Position numbers and translations under genes: made by a program. The notes under the pieces are model-generated. The model made no database searches and was not told the origin of the DNA. It saw only the letters and a list, made by a program, of their open reading frames with translations. A stretch of DNA of 64,000 bases from CAVTWS01 sp963732655 (GTDB lineage: Bacteria > Actinomycetota > Acidimicrobiia > Acidimicrobiales > SHLQ01), in contig CAVTAI010000010.1 in assembly GCA_963732655.1 (NCBI GenBank), positions 20,692-84,691 on the forward strand, read 5' to 3'. The stretch's first letter is position 1, and every line of letters begins with the position of its first letter. This document shows positions 1-8,301 of this stretch, one piece after another.

Positions 1-228
1 CGTGATCTCGTCGGGCAGGCGGGCATCGATCACATCGCGAATGTCGCGCACGGTGTCGATGGCGGCGCCTTCTCCGTGGAGACGTCGGAGTACGTAGTGC
101 ACCTCGCCGAGGTTGATCCACGACATGAGCGGTCGCTCCTGCTCGAGCAGCCTCGCAACTCGAGCCGCGGGCTCGCCGGAATCCTCCAGCAATCGGAGCA
201 CGGCCCACGAGTCGAGAACGACCGTCAC
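1..228 (-). CDS. PIN-domain (VapC-type) toxin, 3' part beyond window edge
   Basis: The 76 visible codons give the N-terminal half of a PIN-domain protein. It starts with GTG at 228 and reads VTVVLDSWAVLRLLEDSG, with the conserved first acidic residue (Asp6) after a hydrophobic strand. A second acidic residue lies in the INLGEV motif near residue 45, typical of VapC ribonucleases that cleave RNA with Mg2+/Mn2+. The C-terminal part with the remaining acidic residues lies outside the window. The GTG overlaps the TGA that would end the upstream antitoxin if its frameshift is repaired (GTGA overlap), as expected for a co-translated toxin-antitoxin pair. The family call is firm; the RNA target is unknown. 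Confidence 0.85.
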   Translation of the reverse strand, partial: MTVVLDSWAVLRLLEDSGEPAARVARLLEQERPLMSWINLGEVHYVLRRLHGEGAAIDTVRDIRDVIDARLPDEIT

Positions 229-264
229 GGCCTGTCCTCCCGGGCACGGTCGGCGGCGCGTTCG

Positions 265-456
265 TCAACCAGGGCTTCGGAGAGCTTCGAGCCCCGGAAA
301 ACGGCCCCGAAGCGGTCGTCGCCGGCTGCTCGGTCGCACGACGACATGATCCTGGTCGCGCCAGAAACTGACCTCGTCACCCGGCTCGATCCCCAGCTCG
401 TCTCGGAGCGCCTTGGGGATCACGACTTGGCCCTTGGGTCCGACCCGATGAGTCAT
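265..456 (-). CDS. AbrB/MazE-type antitoxin (VapB-like), apparently frameshifted
   Basis: From ATG at 456 the protein reads MTHRVGPKGQVVIPKALRD, a swapped-hairpin AbrB/MazE DNA-binding domain as used by VapB antitoxins. As sequenced it stops at 265 after 63 residues. Removing one base from the A4 run at 298-301 lets the frame continue as RGSKLSEALVDERAADRA and end at TGA 225-227, overlapping the toxin GTG. That tail resembles normal VapB toxin-binding C-termini. Either the gene is genuinely truncated, which would leave the toxin weakly neutralised, or the base is an error. A TATACT -10 box lies 7 nt before the ATG, so the transcript looks leaderless. Confidence 0.7.
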   Translation of the reverse strand: MTHRVGPKGQVVIPKALRDELGIEPGDEVSFWRDQDHVVVRPSSRRRPLRGRFPGLEALRSPG

Positions 457-463
457 ACCGGCG

Positions 464-469
464 AGTATA
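464..469 (-). promoter_or_regulatory. Candidate -10 box of the toxin-antitoxin pair
   Basis: On the minus strand TATACT is followed by 7 nt and the antitoxin ATG, with no Shine-Dalgarno sequence. The spacing implies a leaderless transcript. No convincing -35 element is visible. Confidence 0.4.
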
Positions 470-484
470 ACCATGGGCCAGATC

Positions 485-1036
485 TCACGTAGGGGACGAT
501 CCAACCAAACGGCTGAACATGACCACGTCGGGTTGGGCGTCCTTGACCGGTTGCCAGGCTCGGAGTATTCCCTCGCGACGGAAGCCGCAACGTTCGGCTG
601 TTCGCTGCGAAGCAACGTTGTCGAGATTCGTCACCAGCTGAACCCGCACGATGTCGAAATGTTGGAACGCCCACCCCGTGACCAGCTCGAGCGCTTCGCT
701 GGCGATCCCTTGCTGTCGCACGACCGGGTCGAGCCAGTAGAACGCCTCAGCCCGCCGCATCGGAAGATCGACCTGGATGCCGATCTGGCCGACGCAGCGG
801 TCCGATGGCGTGATGGTGATGGCAAAACGAGCCACACCTCGTGGCCACCACTCCAGACCGTTCTCGATCCACAACCGGGCCTGATCCTCGGTCAAACCCT
901 CGGCCATCATCGTGAACCGAGGAATCTCTGGGTCGCGGCACGATTCCACGATCGCGGCAGCGTCGCTGGCCCTGAACGGCCGGAGACTGATCCGCTCGCC
1001 GGTCAGCGGCGGATCGGGCGGCACGATCTCCTTCAT
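485..1036 (-). CDS. GNAT-family N-acetyltransferase (RimJ/RimL-like)
   Basis: This 183-residue protein has the layout of the RimJ/RimL type of acetyltransferases. The N-terminal strand LTGERISLRPFRASDA leads into a substrate-binding middle region. The core segment DPVVRQQGIASEALEL is the pyrophosphate-binding loop for acetyl-CoA (R/Q-x-x-G-x-A variant), and NVASQRTAERCGFRREGILR is the classic C-terminal GNAT helix-strand. It would transfer acetyl from acetyl-CoA to an amine, either a protein N-terminus or a small molecule; the substrate cannot be told. It lies upstream of, and in the same direction as, the toxin-antitoxin pair but has its own start, so co-regulation is not implied. Confidence 0.9.
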   Translation of the reverse strand: MKEIVPPDPPLTGERISLRPFRASDAAAIVESCRDPEIPRFTMMAEGLTEDQARLWIENGLEWWPRGVARFAITITPSDRCVGQIGIQVDLPMRRAEAFYWLDPVVRQQGIASEALELVTGWAFQHFDIVRVQLVTNLDNVASQRTAERCGFRREGILRAWQPVKDAQPDVVMFSRLVGSSPT

Positions 1037-1272
1037 GGGCCGATTCTCTCATGCGCCCGCTGGTCCGAAACCGGCATTCAAGGAAGGTCCAGCAGCACAG
1101 CGATGGTCTCACGGATCTGTGCGGTCGCGGCCGACGCCGACTCACCCGCGAGACGTTGCCGACGGCGGGGGCCAGGACGATCTCGGAGTTGAACCCACTG
1201 CTCTTCGAGGTCAATGACATCACCGGAGATCGGCACCGAGCCAGACCTGACATACAAACGCCGGACACCGGG

Positions 1273-1521
1273 TCAGCTGGCGGCGTAGATGGCACTGCCG
1301 ACGAGGATCAGGACGATCAACCCCACCGCGACGGCTAGACAGATCAGCGCCACCCGATTCCGTTCGTGGCGGCGGTGGGCGCGGGCGACAGCCGTTCCTG
1401 AGAAGACGATCGAGACGAAGGCGCTCGCAACACTGATCGGAGGGATCAGGACGCCGAGAACGGCCATCACGGTCGCGATGAAACCCGCCCGAGTGGGGAA
1501 GTCGAGCTGTCGCCAATCCAC
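1273..1521 (-). CDS. Small two-helix membrane protein
   Basis: The 82-residue product has two hydrophobic segments: about residues 13-38 (FIATVMAVLGVLIPPISVAS onward) and about 59-80 (LICLAVAVGLIVLILVGSAI), joined by a basic loop RAHRRHERNR. This topology resembles short DUF4190-like proteins, but the match is weak and no function is assigned. Its start lies 6 nt after the stop of the upstream flavin-binding-fold gene on the same strand, so the two are probably one transcript. Confidence 0.75.
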   Translation of the reverse strand: MDWRQLDFPTRAGFIATVMAVLGVLIPPISVASAFVSIVFSGTAVARAHRRHERNRVALICLAVAVGLIVLILVGSAIYAAS

Positions 1522-1527
1522 GTGGTA

Positions 1528-1989
1528 CTAGTCCCGTTCGATCTGCTGTCGCCCTGGCTCGGGGGTCCATGACTCGATCACCATTCTGGTCGCTTCGGGG
1601 TTGAGGCGGGTGATGACGACCTCGGTGATGTCGCCGACGAACATGTCTCCGTCGCCCGCCTCTTCCGCATCGCTCGCTCCGGCAGGGACGGCGCGACCCG
1701 CGATCTTCGCTTCTCCGGGCCACTCGGACTCCTTGCCCTCCTCGGGATGGAAGGTCGGGCCGTGCAGGGCGAAACGCGGATCCCGCATCAGATCGGCACC
1801 CTTGCGCGCGCCGATCATGGAGCCGAAACGCAACTCGCCATCGGCGAACTCGCACTCGATCCCGGAGATTCGTGGCGAGCCGTCGGCCCTCACCGTCGCG
1901 ATCGTCTTGTGGCGACCGGCGTCGAACAAGGTCCTGACGCGGCTCGCGAACTCGGGTTCGGCCTGCTCGATCGCCTTCCAGCTCGCCAT
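1528..1989 (-). CDS. Pyridoxamine 5'-phosphate oxidase-like FMN-binding split-barrel protein
   Basis: The product (153 residues from ATG 1989) begins MASWKAIEQAEPEFASRV and contains KTIATVRADGSPRISGIE, the hallmark of the split-barrel fold of the PNPOx-like family. The segment FGSMIGARKGADLMRDPRFA is the usual strand-helix pair that follows. Family members bind FMN, F420 or haem and reduce or degrade diverse substrates; the cofactor here cannot be fixed. A longer reading from 2034 is possible, but the ATG at 1989 has a TAAAGT -10 box 7 nt upstream and starts at the conserved region. It probably forms a two-gene transcript with the small membrane protein downstream. Confidence 0.85.
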   Translation of the reverse strand: MASWKAIEQAEPEFASRVRTLFDAGRHKTIATVRADGSPRISGIECEFADGELRFGSMIGARKGADLMRDPRFALHGPTFHPEEGKESEWPGEAKIAGRAVPAGASDAEEAGDGDMFVGDITEVVITRLNPEATRMVIESWTPEPGRQQIERD

Positions 1990-1996
1990 GGGCGGA

Positions 1997-2002
1997 ACTT
2001 TA
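1997..2002 (-). promoter_or_regulatory. Candidate -10 box for the split-barrel gene
   Basis: TAAAGT on the minus strand lies 7 nt before the ATG at 1989. No ribosome-binding site separates them, which fits a leaderless mRNA and supports that start over the longer reading. Confidence 0.4.
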
Positions 2003-2080
2003 CTCGTGGGCCGATGGGGCGCCAGGGTGACCATCGCGCCGGTCTCGCCGGTGCTCGACTCCTGGAGTGACCCGGGCTCC

Positions 2081-3475
2081 TTACGGCGACGGGTGGGCGA
2101 GTTCGGCCATCTGAGCGAGGCCTCGCTCGACCACGTCAGCGAGACGCCCGGCGGCCGCCTGCACGGCCGGGTCGTCTCGTTGCGCCGGCTCGAGGCGCGC
2201 CGGGTTCAGAGCGCATCCGTTGGCCCAGGCGGCGATGTCCGGCTCGGCGCCATAGGTGCGGGCGGCGACGGTTCCACGAACCTGCATCGTCGCCCAGTCG
2301 ACCGGTCGGTCGGGAAGGGTGTTCGGCGGGCACACGCGGTTGCGCTCCCGATCGTCATCGCGGGTGGCCTCGACGTAACCGGCGAGCGCGGCGCAGAAGC
2401 ACGGGAAGCCGACCCGGATCGTCTGGAGTCGGATCTTGTCCGGTCCCCACACGGGAACGAGCGGTGGGTACTGCAAACCCGAGGCGGCGCAGTGGACGAC
2501 GAGCGATCCCGGCGGCAGCGGCACCGAACCGTGGTCGAGGACGATCTCTCGGTCGGTGACGTGTCGTACGTGTCCCAGGCGAACGACGCGTTCGATGGTG
2601 CGGAGGAGGTCGAGCTCCCATCTGCCGAGGGTCGGCGTCTTGGCCATCGTGGGCACGACGTCGCCGTCGATCCGAAACATCACCTCTGCGGTTTCGAGAC
2701 GCAGGAAGAGATCGTCGAGCGATTCGGCGTCGGCCGCTGCCTCCATGGTGGTGGCTGCGAGGCCGAGCGCCACCACCGGATCGGGCTGGACGACGGCACG
2801 ATTCAACATCCACGGGTCGCGCGGCCGGACCCAGACGATGCGGTCGGGCGACACGCCGTTCGTCAATAGCCACACGATCCCGTCGGTTGCTGTCTTGCCG
2901 GCACCGACGAACACATATGTGCTCGGTGCCGAGGTCAAACGTGCGAGTTCGTTGACGGGGACGACGTGGGCGTCCTCGGCCACACCGAACGGCGGTGGTG
3001 TCGTCGAGGGAACGGTCGGGGACAGGTACGTGGCGTCGACGACCCGGCGTCGCACGTGAACCTGCCGGGTCTCGCCCGACAGGTTCGACGTGACGAGGTG
3101 GGACGTTCCGTCGCTGTGGTGCTCGCTCCCCGGGAGAAAGGCGACGCGGCCCGATCCGACGAATCGTCGATGGAGGATGTCGTCGTAGTACGCCCGGATC
3201 TCCGGTTGACGGGCTCGTTCCTGGAGCCCCGTCTCCGGGCCGCGGTCTTGCACGGTGCCGCGACCGAGCACGGTCGATGCGACGCCGTAGAACAGCGACG
3301 CCTGATGGAGTTGTACGAATGGATACGCATCCTGCCAGTGCCCACCAGGGACGTGGCGACGGTCGACGAGTGTTACGTGGACGTCGGCATGATCGATCAA
3401 CGCGTCAGTGAACGCCATGCCCATCGCGCCCGCACCCACGACCAGATAGTCGGTCTCCAAGGTGCGTCCCGGCAT
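2081..3475 (-). CDS. FAD/NAD(P)-binding flavoprotein oxidoreductase
   Basis: This 464-residue protein has two dinucleotide-binding motifs. DYLVVGAGAMGMAFTDAL near the N-terminus is followed by the ribose-binding acidic residue in VTLVDRRHVPGGHW, a typical FAD site. YVFVGAGKTATDGIVWLL in the middle is a second Rossmann motif suited to NAD(P)H. The arrangement resembles two-dinucleotide flavoprotein monooxygenases and similar reductases, but the substrate is not evident. ATG 3475 was preferred over an upstream GTG at 3502 because GGGAGG sits 9 nt before it. It stands alone between a lipoprotein gene and the split-barrel gene. Confidence 0.8.
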   Translation of the reverse strand: MPGRTLETDYLVVGAGAMGMAFTDALIDHADVHVTLVDRRHVPGGHWQDAYPFVQLHQASLFYGVASTVLGRGTVQDRGPETGLQERARQPEIRAYYDDILHRRFVGSGRVAFLPGSEHHSDGTSHLVTSNLSGETRQVHVRRRVVDATYLSPTVPSTTPPPFGVAEDAHVVPVNELARLTSAPSTYVFVGAGKTATDGIVWLLTNGVSPDRIVWVRPRDPWMLNRAVVQPDPVVALGLAATTMEAAADAESLDDLFLRLETAEVMFRIDGDVVPTMAKTPTLGRWELDLLRTIERVVRLGHVRHVTDREIVLDHGSVPLPPGSLVVHCAASGLQYPPLVPVWGPDKIRLQTIRVGFPCFCAALAGYVEATRDDDRERNRVCPPNTLPDRPVDWATMQVRGTVAARTYGAEPDIAAWANGCALNPARLEPAQRDDPAVQAAAGRLADVVERGLAQMAELAHPSP

Positions 3476-3810
3476 GGCACTCGGCCTCCCACCCGCGTCC
3501 ACGAGGTCGGCGGCGATCCGAGCCTACGGGACCCCGACAGCCCAGTTCCATCGATCGCTCTGAGGCTCGTGCGAGTTCGAACGCAACGACGATGCTGGGA
3601 CGAGCGAAGGGCCTCTCGCCACCACAACGACGTTCTCTCCGAGTTCCATGGCGACGAGGACGTGTGGATGGAGCTACCGCTGCGTCGGCATGGTGAACTG
3701 CACGTGGCATCGATGATCGCCTTCGTTGATTTCACGGCCGCCAACTGATGGCTGAAGGCGCCTGTGACATCGCGGTCGGACGGTCCACCCCGCCGCCAGG
3801 TTTGGCCGGG
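3476..3810. other. Gene-free stretch of about 335 bp
   Basis: No reading frame here shows a recognisable protein family or a good ribosome-binding site. An open frame runs on the plus strand to a stop near 3748, but it continues from antisense of the flavoprotein gene and looks like a shadow. No RNA gene, repeat or strong hairpin was seen. The stretch presumably holds the flavoprotein promoter. Confidence 0.5.
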
Positions 3811-4059
3811 TCACGACGACTCCTCGACCGGGTTGGTCTCGCGGTAGTACTCCCACGCGTCGACCACCGAGCCGTCCGGGAGCTCACACATGGGTTCCTC
3901 GCCCGTCACCACGCCCCCCTGCTCCTCGCAGAACGCGGCGGCAGGGTTCGGTAGCTCGGTGTCGTCGCCGTCATCGTCGTCGCCGCACGCGCCGGCTCCG
4001 ACGGTCAGGACGAGGGAGACGATGCCGAGAGCAAGGCCTCGTCGTAGGTGCGCGGTCAT
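3811..4059 (-). CDS. DUF333-like secreted lipoprotein
   Basis: The 82-residue product starts MTAHLRRGLALGIVSLVLTV and has a lipobox-like GAGAC (Cys25) followed by an acidic Asp-rich linker, as in exported lipoproteins anchored outside the membrane. The mature part contains AAFCEEQGG, then a second Cys in MCELPDGSVVDAWEYYR, matching the short DUF333 domain in which a C-x-x-x-G-G segment and a C-x-L-P-DG-S segment recur. The function of DUF333 is unknown. It is divergent from the cyclic-diphosphoglycerate-synthetase-like gene. Confidence 0.75.
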   Translation of the reverse strand: MTAHLRRGLALGIVSLVLTVGAGACGDDDDGDDTELPNPAAAFCEEQGGVVTGEEPMCELPDGSVVDAWEYYRETNPVEESS

Positions 4060-4245
4060 GTCATCGACCCTCCGGTGGAACGAACGCGGGGTGGCTGGCG
4101 TGGGCAACGATCCTCCCCCGGACGGTGGCTCGACAGAGGCGAAAGACACACGAGAACTCGTTCGGAGGGTGAGGACCTTCGACCCTGCGCCACGCCCGAC
4201 CTGTCGAACCAGGCTGGTGGTCTGCGCCGAGCACAGGGGGTATCC

Positions 4246-5580
4246 ATGCGTACCGTCGTGATCCTGGGAGCCGGCGGTCGTGACTTCCACAACTTCAACG
4301 TCGTGTTCCGCAACGACATCACCAGGCGTGTGGTCGCGTTCACCGCTGCGCAGATCCCCGGTATCGATGGCCGGACCTATCCGTCGTCGCTGGCCGGGCC
4401 TCGGTACCCCGATGGGATCCCCATCGTCGCCGAGGCGTCGTTGTCCGATCTGGTGGCTCGCCAGCGAGTCGACGAGGTGATCTTCGCCTACAGCGACGTG
4501 GCACACGTCGAGGTGATGCACAAAGCCTCGGTGGTCTTGGCGGCGGGAGCCGACTTTCGCCTTCTGGGCCCCGCCGCCACGATGTTGTCGAGCTCGCGGC
4601 CCGTGGTCGCCGTGTGCGCAACACGTACGGGGTGCGGGAAGTCGCCGGTGAGCCGGTGGATCGGAGCGCAACTCGTCGAGCGGGGATTCCGGGTGGCCTT
4701 GGTTCGCCACCCCATGCCGTACGGCGATCTCGAGGCCATGCGGGTCCAGCGGTTCGCGACCCTGGCCGACATCGATGCGGCCGACTCGACTGTCGAGGAA
4801 CGGGAGGAGTACGAGGAGCCCGTCCGCCAAGGCATGGTCATGTTCGCTGGCGTCGACTACGAGGAGATCCTGCACGCCGCGGAGGACGAGGCCGACGTCA
4901 TCATCTGGGACGGCGGCAACAACGACTTCCCCTTCTTTCGACCCGACCTCTTCATCACGGTCGCCGACGCCCTCCGGCCCGGCGACGGACTCACCCACCA
5001 TCCGGGCGAGGTCAACCTGCGGATGGCCGATGTCGTGGTCGTCAACAAGGTCGACAGCGCCGAACCCGCTGATGTGGCCCGGGTGGTGTCCGACATCGAG
5101 TCGGTCAATCCCGGCGCGGTGATCGTCAAGGCGGCCTCCCCGGTCACCCTCTCGCCCGGCCCGTCGCTCGCCGGCCAACGGGTGCTGGTGATCGAAGATG
5201 GCCCGACCATCACGCACGGGGGCATGCCGTTCGGCGCCGGAACCGTCGCCGCCCGCCAGGCCGGCGCGACCTCGTTCGTCGATCCGCGGCCCTTTGCCGT
5301 CGGAACGATCGCCGACACGCTCGAACGATTCCCGCACATCACCGCCGTCCTGCCCGCCATGGGCTACAGCGACGTCCAGTTGGCGGACCTTGCGGCCACG
5401 GCGGTCGCCTCGGCCTGCGATGTGGTCGTGACCGGGACGCCGATGGACCTCACCCGACTGGTCGAGCTCGGCCATCCGGTCCGCCATGCAACCTACGCCT
5501 ACCAGGAGGTCGGCGCGCCGACCCTGTCCGACGCTCTCGCTCCCTACCTGGACCGATGGTCCACCCTCATCCGGCGATGA
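4246..5580 (+). CDS. Cyclic 2,3-diphosphoglycerate synthetase-like P-loop GTPase (COG2403 type)
   Basis: The product has 444 residues. Its N-terminus is a Rossmann-like domain (MRTVVILGAGGRDFHNF), followed by a P-loop ATRTGCGKS at about residues 125-133 and the NKVD guanine-specificity motif in VVVVNKVDSAEP. This layout is that of the COG2403 family, which includes archaeal cyclic 2,3-diphosphoglycerate synthetase; bacterial members often have no proven role. The start has an AGGGGG ribosome-binding site 5 nt upstream. Its stop overlaps the carbamate kinase ATG (ATGA), so the two are translationally coupled. The coupling suggests a role in nucleotide or acyl-phosphate metabolism rather than the archaeal thermoprotectant pathway; this is inference. 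Confidence 0.8.
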   Translation: MRTVVILGAGGRDFHNFNVVFRNDITRRVVAFTAAQIPGIDGRTYPSSLAGPRYPDGIPIVAEASLSDLVARQRVDEVIFAYSDVAHVEVMHKASVVLAAGADFRLLGPAATMLSSSRPVVAVCATRTGCGKSPVSRWIGAQLVERGFRVALVRHPMPYGDLEAMRVQRFATLADIDAADSTVEEREEYEEPVRQGMVMFAGVDYEEILHAAEDEADVIIWDGGNNDFPFFRPDLFITVADALRPGDGLTHHPGEVNLRMADVVVVNKVDSAEPADVARVVSDIESVNPGAVIVKAASPVTLSPGPSLAGQRVLVIEDGPTITHGGMPFGAGTVAARQAGATSFVDPRPFAVGTIADTLERFPHITAVLPAMGYSDVQLADLAATAVASACDVVVTGTPMDLTRLVELGHPVRHATYAYQEVGAPTLSDALAPYLDRWSTLIRR

Positions 5581-6527
5581 CCGAGCCCCGACGCGATCTG
5601 ATCGTTGCCGCCATCGGCGGGAACGCGTTGCTCCAACGAGGCCAAGCTCTCGACATCGGGACCCAGCGGGCGAACGTCGCCGTTGCGGTGCGATCGCTGG
5701 CCGACCTGGCCCGCGGCGCCGACCTGGCGGTCGTGCACGGCAACGGCCCCCAGGTCGGGTTGCTGGCCATCGAGTCGACGGCTGGACCCAGCCCGATGCC
5801 GCTCGACGTGCTCGACGCCGAAAGCCAAGGCCAGATCGGTTACCTCCTGTCCATCGAGCTGGCCAACGCGCTCCCGGATCGGCGGTGCGTCACGCTCGTG
5901 ACGCAGGTCGAGGTGGACGACGCCGACCCCGCGTTCTCTCATCCCACCAAACCGATCGGACCCGGCTACGAGAGGGCGGTCGCGGACAAGGTGGCGGACG
6001 ACGTGCGCTGGACGGTCGCGGCCGACGGGGATCGATGGCGACGCGTCGTGCCATCCCCGGAGCCGCGCCGCATCGTGGAGCTCGACGAGATTCGGTTGCT
6101 GCTGTCCCACCACGTCGTCGTGGTGTGCGGCGGTGGCGGTGGAATCCCGGTGGTCCGAACGGGCGGCGGTCGCTGGCGAGGGGTTGAGGCGGTCGTGGAC
6201 AAGGACCTCACGGCCGCGCTGCTCGCCGAGCAGCTCTCGGCCGATGCGCTGATCCTGCTGACCGATGTCGATGCCGTCTACCGCGACTGGGGCACCGCCG
6301 AGGCGCGACCTCTTCGACGCATCCCATCCGCGGCGATCGCGGAGCTCAGGCTCCCGTCGGGTTCGATGGCACCCAAGGTGGAGGCGGCCCGTCGATTCAG
6401 CGCATCCACCGGTCGGCCGGCGATGATCGGGGCGTTGAGCGACGCCGCCCGGCTCCTTCGGCGGGAGGTGGGCACCGAGGTGTTCGGGAGCGAGGTGGTG
6501 GGGAGCGAGGTGGTGGGAGCGAGGTGA
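5577..6527 (+). CDS. arcC: Carbamate kinase
   Basis: This 316-residue amino-acid-kinase-fold protein opens with LIVAAIGGNALLQRG, the carbamate kinase signature, followed by VVHGNGPQVGLL and, later, VVVCGGGGGIPVV and ILLTDVDAVYRDWG. It would interconvert carbamoyl phosphate plus ADP with carbamate plus ATP in the cytoplasm. No ornithine carbamoyltransferase or arginine deiminase lies nearby, so its pathway is open. The ATG overlaps the upstream stop by 4 nt. The last dozen residues (GSEVVGSEVVGAR) come from a 15-bp tandem repeat and extend beyond the family's usual end. Confidence 0.9.
   Translation: MTEPRRDLIVAAIGGNALLQRGQALDIGTQRANVAVAVRSLADLARGADLAVVHGNGPQVGLLAIESTAGPSPMPLDVLDAESQGQIGYLLSIELANALPDRRCVTLVTQVEVDDADPAFSHPTKPIGPGYERAVADKVADDVRWTVAADGDRWRRVVPSPEPRRIVELDEIRLLLSHHVVVVCGGGGGIPVVRTGGGRWRGVEAVVDKDLTAALLAEQLSADALILLTDVDAVYRDWGTAEARPLRRIPSAAIAELRLPSGSMAPKVEAARRFSASTGRPAMIGALSDAARLLRREVGTEVFGSEVVGSEVVGAR
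6486..6527 (+). repeat. 15-bp tandem repeat forming the 3' end of carbamate kinase
   Basis: The unit GGGAGCGAGGTGGTG occurs at 6486-6500 and 6501-6515. A third copy from 6516 lacks one G, which shifts the frame into the TGA stop. The repeat encodes the dipeptide-rich tail SEVVG-SEVVG. It looks like slippage at a gene 3' end. Confidence 0.8.
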
Positions 6528-6607
6528 CTTCCGGCCCTGCCCCGCCGGGGGACGCTCCACCAGCATGAGGAGAACGACCACCGACCTACGGGGTCCAGAT
6601 CCGTGAG

Positions 6608-7345
6608 GTGGTCGAGGTGATCGGACGAGTCCGGCTGGCGACGTTGCTCGGTGCCGTCGTGTGCGTTGTGTCCGTCGTTGGATGCGGTGACGACGACTCC
6701 GGGTCGGCGGAGCCTCCAACCCCGGACGGACTGGCATCGCGCCTGGTCTCCGCTGACGACTTCGACGGCGACTGGACCATCGAGGCGGGGCCCGAAGGGG
6801 CCGAAGTCCCGTTGTCCGGTGTGATCTCCGAGGATCAATCGGAGCTCCTGCCGACGTTCGAGTTGTGCGCCGCGGCCAGCGCCGAGTCGCGAGCCGCGGT
6901 GGAGGATCTGCGGTGGATGGCCTTCCGTCAGATCAACTTGACGGTGGACGACCCGATCGATCCGCCGACGGATCGGGAGGGTCACATCGTCTTCGCGCAG
7001 GAGTTCCTGCTGGGCGGCGAAGCAGACGAGGTCGAGGCGACCTTTGGCCTTCTGCGCGACGGCCTGGAGGCGTGTCTCGGAGACGTGCCGGCCAGCGAGG
7101 AGGGCCCCGGACGGTCGGAGTCGATGACCGTCCCAGACCTGGGTGACGATCGTCTCGGCACCCTGACCACGATCGAGGAAGAAGGCGGGTGGGCGGAGTG
7201 GCGGCTGCACAACGTGTTGGTACGTCAAGGCTCCATCTTGATGAACCTCGAGGTCGTCGATATCCGTGCCGGCGACGGCGTCGAACCTTGGTACTCCATC
7301 GAGGAGGTGGGCGCGCTCGCGGAAACGGCGGTCGACCGACTTTGA
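6608..7345 (+). CDS. Putative secreted lipoprotein of unknown function
   Basis: The 245-residue product starts with a signal sequence (RLATLLGAVVCVVSVVGC) ending in a lipobox Cys, then GDDDSGSAEPP, the low-complexity linker common to actinobacterial lipoproteins. The mature domain alternates strands and helices (LASRLVSADDFDGDW, LEACLGDVPAS, VVDIRAGDGVEPW). It resembles extracellular sensor-like domains such as those of PknH only in general layout. No catalytic motif is visible. It is a single gene between carbamate kinase and the maleylpyruvate-isomerase-type gene, on the same strand. Confidence 0.75.
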   Translation: MVEVIGRVRLATLLGAVVCVVSVVGCGDDDSGSAEPPTPDGLASRLVSADDFDGDWTIEAGPEGAEVPLSGVISEDQSELLPTFELCAAASAESRAAVEDLRWMAFRQINLTVDDPIDPPTDREGHIVFAQEFLLGGEADEVEATFGLLRDGLEACLGDVPASEEGPGRSESMTVPDLGDDRLGTLTTIEEEGGWAEWRLHNVLVRQGSILMNLEVVDIRAGDGVEPWYSIEEVGALAETAVDRL

Positions 7346-7387
7346 AAGGGGATCCCCCCGGCATTGATCGTGTGATCGGATAGGGGA

Positions 7388-8143
7388 ATGGACACGGCCG
7401 ATCACCTCATCTATCTCCGAGCGCACGCCGAGGGGCTCGCGTCGCTCGTGGCGGACGCGCACCAGCAGGATCACCTGGGCCGCACGGTGGTGACCTGCCC
7501 GGACTGGACCGTCCGGGACCTCGCAGAGCACGTCGGTGGTCTGCAGCGGTGGTCCGCGCACCTCGTCGAGGGGCCGGTCGCGGTCGAGACCTGGCGGACC
7601 GACCTAACTCTGACCTACCCGGAGTCCGACGGGGAGGTGGCGGCGTGGTTGGCCGCGGGCCTCGAGCCGATGCTCGAGGTCTTCTCGAACGTGCCGCCCG
7701 ACCGGCGGGTGTGGGTGTGGGGGGCCGACCCTCACGCCCGGTTCTGGCCGCGGCGCATGTTGCACGAGGCGGTCGTGCACCGAGCTGACCTCGAGCTGAG
7801 CCTCGGCCTCGAACCGGCCATTTCCGCCGATCTGGCGGTCGACGGCATCGACGAGTTCCTGACCAACCTGCCCTTCACGGCGCGTTGGGGCGCGCCGACG
7901 GACCGGTATCGCTCGAAGGGTGAGCGCCTCGTCATCCGGGCCTCGGACACGGGTGACACCTGGCGGCTCCGGTTTCACCGCGCGGGACTGTGGTGGGACC
8001 GAGGCTCGGACAAGGCCGACGCCACCCTGACCGGACTCTCGGGTGACCTCTACCTCCAACTTCAGGGGCGGGAGCGGTCCTCCGTCGCCGCGGCCGGCGA
8101 CCCGGCGGTCATCGAGCTGTGGCGTTCGGGCCTGGGGTTGTGA
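7388..8143 (+). CDS. Maleylpyruvate isomerase-family mycothiol-dependent protein
   Basis: The product has 251 residues. Its N-terminal four-helix (DinB/MDMPI) domain carries VVTCPDWTVRDLAEHVGGLQ, the signature of the TIGR03083 family. A second conserved block, MLHEAVVHRADLELSLG, supplies the metal-binding His. The C-terminal part (LRFHRAGLWWDRGSDKADAT) matches the sterol-carrier-like MDMPI_C domain. Known members use mycothiol, the actinobacterial thiol, as cofactor for isomerisation or detoxification; the substrate here is unknown. The start has an AGGGGA site directly upstream. Confidence 0.85.
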   Translation: MDTADHLIYLRAHAEGLASLVADAHQQDHLGRTVVTCPDWTVRDLAEHVGGLQRWSAHLVEGPVAVETWRTDLTLTYPESDGEVAAWLAAGLEPMLEVFSNVPPDRRVWVWGADPHARFWPRRMLHEAVVHRADLELSLGLEPAISADLAVDGIDEFLTNLPFTARWGAPTDRYRSKGERLVIRASDTGDTWRLRFHRAGLWWDRGSDKADATLTGLSGDLYLQLQGRERSSVAAAGDPAVIELWRSGLGL

Positions 8144-8301
8144 TCGCCGCCGGATCGTGACCCGTCGCGCCTCCTTCCTGACGTCGCGGATCACCTCCAT
8201 GTCGTGACCAATGGCCGTTCCGTCACGCCCTCGCGGCGCGGCATCCTGACCGAGGCCGAGATCCCGGCCGTAGTCCGCGGTCAGCGCGAGGAGTTGGGAC
8301 G

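Noticed and set aside
1037..1272. Small gene between the acetyltransferase and the two-helix membrane protein
   Set aside because: The open frames here are Arg/Ser/Pro-rich and lack a start with a ribosome-binding site or any family resemblance.
2966..3748. Plus-strand open frame running into the gap at 3.5-3.75 kb
   Set aside because: Most of it is antisense to the flavoprotein gene; the remainder has no family match or ribosome-binding site.
4060..5487. Long minus-strand open frame opposite the diphosphoglycerate-synthetase-like gene
   Set aside because: Composition is His/Arg/Asp/Gly-rich shadow sequence; the plus-strand protein has a clear P-loop and family match. Only the last 82 codons, downstream of the plus gene, are a real lipoprotein gene.
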